18,732 nt of DNA from an uncultured Lactobacillus sp. (GTDB lineage: Bacteria > Bacillota > Bacilli > Lactobacillales > Lactobacillaceae): NCBI GenBank assembly GCA_946482425.1, contig CAMLRO010000022.1:1-18732 (forward strand), written 5' to 3'. Positions 14,315-18,732 of this stretch are shown piece by piece. Below the pieces are notes generated by a model. The model was not told the origin of the DNA and searched no databases. It worked only from the letters and a program-made list of their open reading frames with translations. A program made the translations under genes and the position numbers. Numbering within the stretch: the stretch's first letter is position 1; each line of letters starts with the position of its first letter.

Positions 14315-14347
14315 TATAATGCTTATAATAAAGGTTAATTTATTATA
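14315..14347 (+). promoter_or_regulatory. ftsW promoter with tandem TATAAT boxes and an inverted repeat
   Basis: Two perfect TATAAT hexamers lie at 14315-14320 and 14324-14329, nine bases apart, between the typA terminator and ftsW. Neither has a strong -35. The second is the start of a perfect inverted repeat, TATAATAAA (14324-14332) and TTTATTATA (14339-14347), around GGTTAA. It covers the -10 and the expected transcription start, so it could be an operator. The AT-rich setting tempers this. Confidence 0.45.
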
Positions 14348-14364
14348 GAAGGAGAGGTCGGCTT

Positions 14365-15552
14365 GTGCGGCAAAAACTTCACCATTTAAATTACAATATT
14401 TTCTTACCCTATATCCTGTTAGTGGTCTTTGGAATAGTGATGGTCTATTCTGCTAGCTCGGATATTTTGCTGGTGAATGGCTTTAATCCGGCATTTTACG
14501 GTAAACGCCAAGCCGTGTACGCTTTTTTTGCAGTTTTTGTTTTTGGTGCTCTCTGCTTTTTTTTAAAACTTGATATTTTCAAGAGTCGGAAGTTTGTTGT
14601 TTGGTTTCTCGGGATCAGTATTTTATTACTTTTTTATTTAATTTGTCTAAAAATTTTCAAAGGCTCTGCTGCTGCGGTCAATGGCTCTGTAGGTTGGATT
14701 GATTTAAAAATAATTAAGATTCAGCCACTGGAAATTGCCAAATTATCCTTGATAATTTATTTGGCTTATTTTTTAGATCGTCATGATGGTTCTTTTAACA
14801 AAGGCCAAATTATTCAAAACTTGTCCAGACCTGCAATTTTAGCTGCTTTTATGATGTTTTTGGTTATCCTTGAGCCTGATTTTGGCGGAACCGCTGTTTT
14901 AGCAATGATTGTCATCGTCATGTTCTCAGTTTCTGGTGTACCCGCTAAAAACGCAGTTTTATGTCTTATTGGAATAGCCGTTGGAGTTTACCTGCTGGTC
15001 TTTCTGATTATCAAATGGAATCCTGAATTTCTGCAAAATAAGTATCAGTATCGTCGCTTTCTTTCTTTTCTTCATCCGTTTGAACTGGAGCAAAAGGGAG
15101 GAGCACAACTGGTTAACTCATACTACGCTATTCATAATGGCGGTTTATTTGGTGTAGGTCTGGGTAATAGCATGCAAAAAAGAGGCTATCTGCCCGAGCC
15201 TTATACGGATTTCATTTTAGCAGTAATTGCAGAAGAAATAGGGGTTATTGGTGCTCTAGTAGTAATAGGTCTAATTTTTTATTTAATATGGAGTATTATG
15301 GAAGTTGGTATTCATGCCAGTTCCCAATTCAATGCCTTAGTATGTTTTGGGGTAACGACAATTATTTTTACCCAGACAGTTTTTAATGTGGGTGCTGTGC
15401 TTGGCTTATTGCCTATAACTGGGGTCACGCTACCGTTTATTTCTTATGGTGGATCATCTTTAATAATTTTGTCAGCTGCTATCGGAATTGTGTTGAATAT
15501 TTCAGCAAATGAACGAATTAAAAATGAAGAAAGGTTTGCAAATGGGCGTTGA
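14365..15552 (+). CDS. ftsW: FtsW, septal peptidoglycan glycosyltransferase (SEDS family)
   Basis: This 395-residue polytopic membrane protein has about ten helices. It polymerises lipid II at the division septum together with a class b penicillin-binding protein. Family landmarks are QPLEIAKLSLIIYLAYFLD (120-138), LEPDFGGT with the catalytic aspartate at 172, GGLFGVGLGNSMQKRGYLPEPYTDFI around 259-284, and PITGVTLPFISYGGSSL in the last helices. It is called FtsW rather than RodA from the Lys-Arg-Gly-Tyr-Leu-Pro-Glu loop and the gene context, so the paralog call is less certain than the family. The start is GTG at 14365 with AAGGAG 10 nt upstream. The 3' end overlaps ylbG by 11 nt. Confidence 0.9.
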   Translation: MRQKLHHLNYNIFLPYILLVVFGIVMVYSASSDILLVNGFNPAFYGKRQAVYAFFAVFVFGALCFFLKLDIFKSRKFVVWFLGISILLLFYLICLKIFKGSAAAVNGSVGWIDLKIIKIQPLEIAKLSLIIYLAYFLDRHDGSFNKGQIIQNLSRPAILAAFMMFLVILEPDFGGTAVLAMIVIVMFSVSGVPAKNAVLCLIGIAVGVYLLVFLIIKWNPEFLQNKYQYRRFLSFLHPFELEQKGGAQLVNSYYAIHNGGLFGVGLGNSMQKRGYLPEPYTDFILAVIAEEIGVIGALVVIGLIFYLIWSIMEVGIHASSQFNALVCFGVTTIIFTQTVFNVGAVLGLLPITGVTLPFISYGGSSLIILSAAIGIVLNISANERIKNEERFANGR

Positions 15553-15883
15553 AAAAGATTTAGCTAATAAAAATATTATTCAAAGGCAAAGTCTGACTGT
15601 TTATTTGAATTCAATTAGTGATCAATATAAATTGCGACGATATGGCGATATTGTTTATTTTTCTAAGAAATTTGCTTATTGTATTTTATATGTCAATAAA
15701 AAAGACATTGAACAAGTTTGCCAAGATTTGAATTCACTTGATTTTGTTGAAAAAGTAGAAAAATCAAATCGGAATCAAATCGATCTCTCAAGCGATCATA
15801 TTGAAAAGCAAATTACAGAATTAGCCCAAGAAGCCGAAAAAACATTACAAGAACGTCAGGAAGATACTGAACAGCTATTATGA
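15542..15883 (+). CDS. ylbG: YlbG family protein (DUF2129)
   Basis: This 113-residue soluble protein of unknown function has the family core RQSLTVYLNSISDQYKLRRYGDIVYFSKKFAYCILYVNKKDIEQ at about 16-59, followed by LDFVEKVEKS. B. subtilis YlbG is about 90 residues. The extra length here is a hydrophilic C-terminal tail rich in Glu and Gln (about 80-113), probably a short helix. ATG 15542 is chosen because AAAGG ends 7 nt before it and the product matches the family start. An upstream in-frame ATG at 15509 lies deep in ftsW with no binding site. It overlaps both neighbours (ftsW by 11 nt, rsmD by 4 nt). Its steady association with rsmD and coaD hints at a translation or RNA link, but that is inference. 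Confidence 0.9.
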   Translation: MGVEKDLANKNIIQRQSLTVYLNSISDQYKLRRYGDIVYFSKKFAYCILYVNKKDIEQVCQDLNSLDFVEKVEKSNRNQIDLSSDHIEKQITELAQEAEKTLQERQEDTEQLL

Positions 15884-16431
15884 GAATTATTTCCGGAAAG
15901 TATGCTAAACGCAATTTATTTACTCTTAAAAGCCAAATTACAAGACCAACAAGTGACAAGGTTAAAGAATCTCTGTTTAATTCGTTAGGTCAATTTTTTA
16001 ATGGTGGAGCAGTTTTAGATCTATATGGGGGAAGTGGCGCTCTGGCAATTGAGGCTGTTTCTCGAGGATGCTCTCACGCAGTTATAGTTGACATTAATTA
16101 TCAGGCCGTTAACGTTATTCGCAAGAATGTGGCTTTAACAAAGGAGCCTGAACGTTTTGCAGTCTATAAAATGCCGAGTAATGCGGCTTTAAGTAAATTT
16201 GCCAAAGAAAAGCAGAAATTTGATCTTGTTTTCTTAGACCCACCTTATGCCAAGCAAAAAATTGCGGCAGATATGGCAAAAATGGTTGACCTGGAGTTAT
16301 TGAATAATGGGGCAGTAGTAGTGGCTGAAACTGATGATCAAACGGTTTTAAAAACAAGCAGTAATTTTCGGCTAATTAAAGAAAAGCACCTGGGTAAAAC
16401 CATCGTTCGTTTTTATCGAAAGGAATACTAA
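15880..16431 (+). CDS. rsmD: 16S rRNA (guanine(966)-N2)-methyltransferase RsmD
   Basis: This 183-residue S-adenosylmethionine-dependent methyltransferase modifies G966 of 16S rRNA during small-subunit assembly. MRIISGKYAKRNL is the usual start. SAM-binding motif I is DLYGGSGALAIEA (47-59), VDINYQAV (70-77) carries the acidic residue that holds the ribose, and the catalytic motif is LDPPYA (119-124), typical of exocyclic-amine N2 methylation. The start overlaps the ylbG stop as ATGA and the stop overlaps the coaD start by one base, so the three are translationally coupled. The rsmD–coaD pair is one of the most stable in Firmicutes, which backs the assignment. Confidence 0.95.
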   Translation: MRIISGKYAKRNLFTLKSQITRPTSDKVKESLFNSLGQFFNGGAVLDLYGGSGALAIEAVSRGCSHAVIVDINYQAVNVIRKNVALTKEPERFAVYKMPSNAALSKFAKEKQKFDLVFLDPPYAKQKIAADMAKMVDLELLNNGAVVVAETDDQTVLKTSSNFRLIKEKHLGKTIVRFYRKEY

Positions 16432-16925
16432 TGAGTGTAGCAATATTTCCAGGGAGTTTTGATCCCATCACTAACGGTCACGTTGATATAATTAATCAGG
16501 CTGCTGCGATATTTGATAAAGTTTACGTAGTGGTCATGGTCAATACGGCAAAAAAATATCTTTTCACAAATGAAGAAAGAGAAGACTTGATTAATGATGC
16601 CGTCAAAGATCTGAAAAATGTTCAAGTGCTGCTAAAGCCTGACCAGCTTACTGTTAATGTTGCACGCGATTTGGGAGCAAATACAATTATACGTGGCGTA
16701 AGAAATACCACAGACTTTTTATTTGAACAGCAGATTGCAGAAATGAATAAAAAAATGGCAAGTGACATAAGTACCGTTTTGCTTTTTACTGAGCCAGAAA
16801 ATAGCTTTGTTGCGTCCAGTATTATAAAAGAAATTGCGCAGTTTAATGGTGATTTTGCTAGTTTTTTGCCGACTAAAGCAGCACAGGCTTTAAAAGAAAA
16901 AATAGGTTATAACAAACATGAATAA
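16431..16925 (+). CDS. coaD: Phosphopantetheine adenylyltransferase
   Basis: This 164-residue enzyme catalyses the fourth step of coenzyme A synthesis, joining AMP to 4'-phosphopantetheine to give dephospho-CoA. The nucleotidyltransferase motif is FPGSFDPITNGHVDII (6-21) with His17 in the T/H-x-G-H position. RGVRNTTDFLFEQQIAEMNK near 90-109 is the pantetheine-binding region, and TEPENSFVASSIIKEIA near 123-139 includes the Ser-Ser motif that contacts ATP. The length is normal for the hexameric bacterial enzyme. AAAGGA (16419-16424) lies six bases before the ATG. It overlaps rsmD by one base and the protease gene by eight. Confidence 0.97.
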   Translation: MSVAIFPGSFDPITNGHVDIINQAAAIFDKVYVVVMVNTAKKYLFTNEEREDLINDAVKDLKNVQVLLKPDQLTVNVARDLGANTIIRGVRNTTDFLFEQQIAEMNKKMASDISTVLLFTEPENSFVASSIIKEIAQFNGDFASFLPTKAAQALKEKIGYNKHE

Positions 16926-17964
16926 TGAAAAGAAACCACTCAAGAAGTTTTCAAAAGCTCGAAAATGGCTATTTATTATTTTGGCATTTTTTCTGGTTTT
17001 TATTGGCTTAAACTGGCCAACCAATTATTATATTGAAATGCCAGGCAGTGCTGTTTCAATTGGTCAATTTGTAAAAAGTAAGGTTAAGCCGCCAAGTAAT
17101 TTTTATTTAGTGACAGTCAGTGAAACAAGTCAGCCGGCAACAGTATGGGAATATCTTTTCAGTTTTACTCAAAAGCATGCTAGTCGTATTCCAAAAACTG
17201 AGTTGTTGGGTGGTTCAAACAGCAGTCAATACCAAGAATTACAAAATTGGTATATGCAAACTAGTCAACAAAATGCAATTTATTATGCGGCCAAAAAGGC
17301 GGGACTAAAGCCTAAACTCCACTATAAAGGTGTTTACGTTATGCAGGTGCAAAAAGGTTCAAGCTTTAATGGCAAATTGCAAGTAGGAGATACTGTCTTA
17401 GGCGCTGACGGTCATCAATTTCACTCTACAGAAGAAATGATCAGTTATTTTCAAAAAAAGAGAATAGGCTCTAAAACGAAAATTAATGTCTTGCGAGAAC
17501 AAAAAAAAATCAATTTTAAAGGAAAAATTGTTAAGGTTGAGGGAACAGGCAAACCTGGCATTGGAATACAGCTGGTAGAACATATACAGGTTGAGACAAA
17601 GCCAAAAGTTACAATTAACGCCGGTGCAATAGGGGGACCATCAGCCGGATTAATGTTCACTTTGACTAGTTATGAAGTATTTTCAGGCAAGCACCTAGCT
17701 AAAGGCCATAAGATTGCTGGAACTGGAACAATCAGTCCATCAGGCAAAGTGGGTATGATTGGTGGCGTTGATAAAAAAGTTGTGGCTGCTGATCGTGCTG
17801 GTGCTGAGGTCTTTTTTGCACCTACTGATACGGCAGGAATGAAAAAAAGTGCAAGTAATTATTTGGTTGCTAAAAAGACGGCCAAGCAAATTGGAACAAA
17901 GATGAAAATTGTTCCTGTGCGCACGTTTGAGGATGCACTCCATTATTTACAAAAAAATTATTGA
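16918..17964 (+). CDS. ylbL: Membrane-anchored PDZ/Lon-like (S16) serine protease, YlbL/SepM family
   Basis: This 348-residue protein has a basic N-terminus and one membrane helix (about 16-33), so the rest faces outward. A PDZ domain lies around 125-205, including VMQVQKGSSFNGKLQVGDTVLGADG. The C-terminal Lon-type domain has the catalytic serine at 242 in GGPSAGLMF and the probable lysine at 287 in GMIGGVDKKVVAADRAG, forming a Ser-Lys dyad. Streptococcal SepM processes the competence-stimulating peptide, and B. subtilis YlbL has been linked to cell-division control. The substrate here is unknown. It starts inside the end of coaD, so it belongs to the same operon, and a strong terminator follows. 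Its position before comEA is suggestive but conserved in many relatives. Confidence 0.93.
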   Translation: MNNEKKPLKKFSKARKWLFIILAFFLVFIGLNWPTNYYIEMPGSAVSIGQFVKSKVKPPSNFYLVTVSETSQPATVWEYLFSFTQKHASRIPKTELLGGSNSSQYQELQNWYMQTSQQNAIYYAAKKAGLKPKLHYKGVYVMQVQKGSSFNGKLQVGDTVLGADGHQFHSTEEMISYFQKKRIGSKTKINVLREQKKINFKGKIVKVEGTGKPGIGIQLVEHIQVETKPKVTINAGAIGGPSAGLMFTLTSYEVFSGKHLAKGHKIAGTGTISPSGKVGMIGGVDKKVVAADRAGAEVFFAPTDTAGMKKSASNYLVAKKTAKQIGTKMKIVPVRTFEDALHYLQKNY

Positions 17965-17972
17965 TAAATATC

Positions 17973-18002
17973 AAAAAAGTCCAAATGTTTTTGGGCTTTT
18001 TT
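17973..18002 (+). terminator. Terminator between ylbL and comEA
   Basis: AAAAAAGTCCAAA (17973-17985) pairs with TTTGGGCTTTTTT (17990-18002) with one G-T pair around a TGTT loop, so the T tract forms part of the stem. It is 8 nt after the ylbL stop. Only 14 nt separate it from the comEA binding site, so no ordinary promoter fits downstream. Confidence 0.85.
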
Positions 18003-18029
18003 ACGTACTTAAAAATAGGAGTTGAAAAC

Positions 18030-18732
18030 ATGGATTGGGAAAAATTAAAAACTTTTATTGATAAGCATAAAACGTATTTTTTCACTGGATTAGCATGTTT
18101 AATGGTTGTTTTTGTGTTTGAAATTAAAAAATCAGAATCTAATGAAAATATTAATGATTTTGACGATGAAAATACTGAGCTTTTGCAAAGTGAAAAAGAC
18201 AATACTGACAATTTGTTAGACAAAACAAATTCGGAGAAAACAAAAACAGAAGAAATCGCTGCAGCTAAGCCCAAAAATGTCACTTGTGATATATCAGGTG
18301 CCGTTAATCATCAAGGAGTGTACACACTTAAAAATGGTGCAAGATTAAATGAGCTAATCGCTGCAGCAGGAGGTATTAAAAGCAACGCTCAGTTGAAAAG
18401 GGTTAACCGAGCTTTGATATTAAAAGACCAGGATAAAATTCATATTCCTTATAAAGGTGAAAAAATTAAAGCAGAACAAGTAGTAGAGTCAGTTTCATCT
18501 ACTTCTTCTGGCTCGGTTTCTGCTGAAAATAGTGATAACAAAGCTGATCAAACGACTACCAGCAACAAAGTAAATATTAATACCGCAGATGTAGCACAAT
18601 TACAGCAACTTAATGGTATTGGAGAGAAAAAAGCACAGCAAATTATTGCTTATCGTCAAAAAAACGGTCAATTTAAGTCCATAGAGGAACTTAAACAAGT
18701 ATCTGGAATTGGGGAAAAAACTTTTGTCGCCC
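18030..18732 (+). CDS. comEA: Competence protein ComEA (DNA receptor), runs off the window end
   Basis: The 234 visible residues form a membrane-anchored DNA-uptake receptor. The parts are a cytoplasmic start, one membrane helix (about 16-31), and an acidic Asp/Glu/Asn-rich stalk (about 35-75). Next come an SLBB-type domain with DISGAVNHQGVYTL and LNELIAAAGGI (about 85-143), a Ser/Thr linker, and the helix-hairpin-helix DNA-binding domain VNINTADVAQLQQLNGIGEKKA (171-212) with a second hairpin SGIGEKT at 225. The family binds double-stranded DNA outside the membrane for ComEC. TAGGAG lies 8 nt before ATG. The second hairpin is nearly complete at the edge, so few residues are missing. comEC (and comEB in some genomes) usually follows. 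Whether this organism is naturally competent cannot be seen. Confidence 0.93.
   Translation, partial: MDWEKLKTFIDKHKTYFFTGLACLMVVFVFEIKKSESNENINDFDDENTELLQSEKDNTDNLLDKTNSEKTKTEEIAAAKPKNVTCDISGAVNHQGVYTLKNGARLNELIAAAGGIKSNAQLKRVNRALILKDQDKIHIPYKGEKIKAEQVVESVSSTSSGSVSAENSDNKADQTTTSNKVNINTADVAQLQQLNGIGEKKAQQIIAYRQKNGQFKSIEELKQVSGIGEKTFVA

Noticed and set aside
1..18732. CRISPR arrays, tRNA or rRNA genes, insertion sequences, phage genes, toxin-antitoxin or defence islands
   Set aside because: I looked for direct repeats with spacers, clover-leaf sequence, transposase or integrase motifs and short paired ORFs, and found none. The window is core chromosome.

Overview
The window looks like a chromosomal core segment from a low-GC Gram-positive bacterium, most likely a Lactobacillus in the narrow sense (L. 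delbrueckii/acidophilus group). The evidence is the AT-rich DNA with strong AAGGAG-type ribosome binding sites and the recognisable gene order. That order is mnmA–phosphoglycerate mutase family–TPR–recD2 on one side, and rnjA/rpoY, def and typA–ftsW–ylbG–rsmD–coaD–ylbL–comEA on the other. I see no tRNA, rRNA, CRISPR array, insertion sequence or prophage gene. The species cannot be fixed from this sequence alone.

Layout. (1) Positions 1-4238, plus strand: the last codons of a probable mnmA and its terminator, then an overlapping cluster of a histidine-phosphatase enzyme, a TPR protein, the helicase RecD2 and a small DUF1828-like protein. (2) 4298-6317, plus strand: an ABC-2 exporter (ATPase plus permease) followed by a GNAT acetyltransferase with an unclear start codon. 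A long symmetric hairpin at 6480-6519 closes this unit and the convergent one. (3) 6525-12167, minus strand, in transcription order: def; then rpoY, rnjA and a diacylglycerol-kinase-family lipid kinase; then an orphan oligopeptide-binding lipoprotein. (4) 12243-18732, plus strand: a leader with a 32-codon ORF and a terminator, typA, then ftsW, ylbG, rsmD, coaD and ylbL packed with overlapping ends, and finally comEA, which runs off the window edge.

How the genes relate. The rpoY–rnjA pair joins a small RNA polymerase subunit with the main RNase J, linking RNA synthesis and decay. The right-hand block joins ribosome assembly (TypA, RsmD), septal cell-wall synthesis (FtsW), CoA synthesis (CoaD), a membrane PDZ/Lon-like protease (YlbL) and a DNA-uptake receptor (ComEA). 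MnmA, TypA, RsmD and Def all act on translation.

Most of the window is ordinary housekeeping DNA. The best candidate for something undescribed is the typA leader. A TTG-started 32-codon ORF ending in Pro-Pro-Lys-Leu-stop runs into a strong intrinsic terminator, and a competing 7-bp antiterminator pairing is possible. There is no room for a promoter between that terminator and typA, so typA must be transcribed through it or controlled by it. A similar arrangement, a hairpin directly before a gene with no promoter space, occurs before the lipid kinase gene and before comEA.
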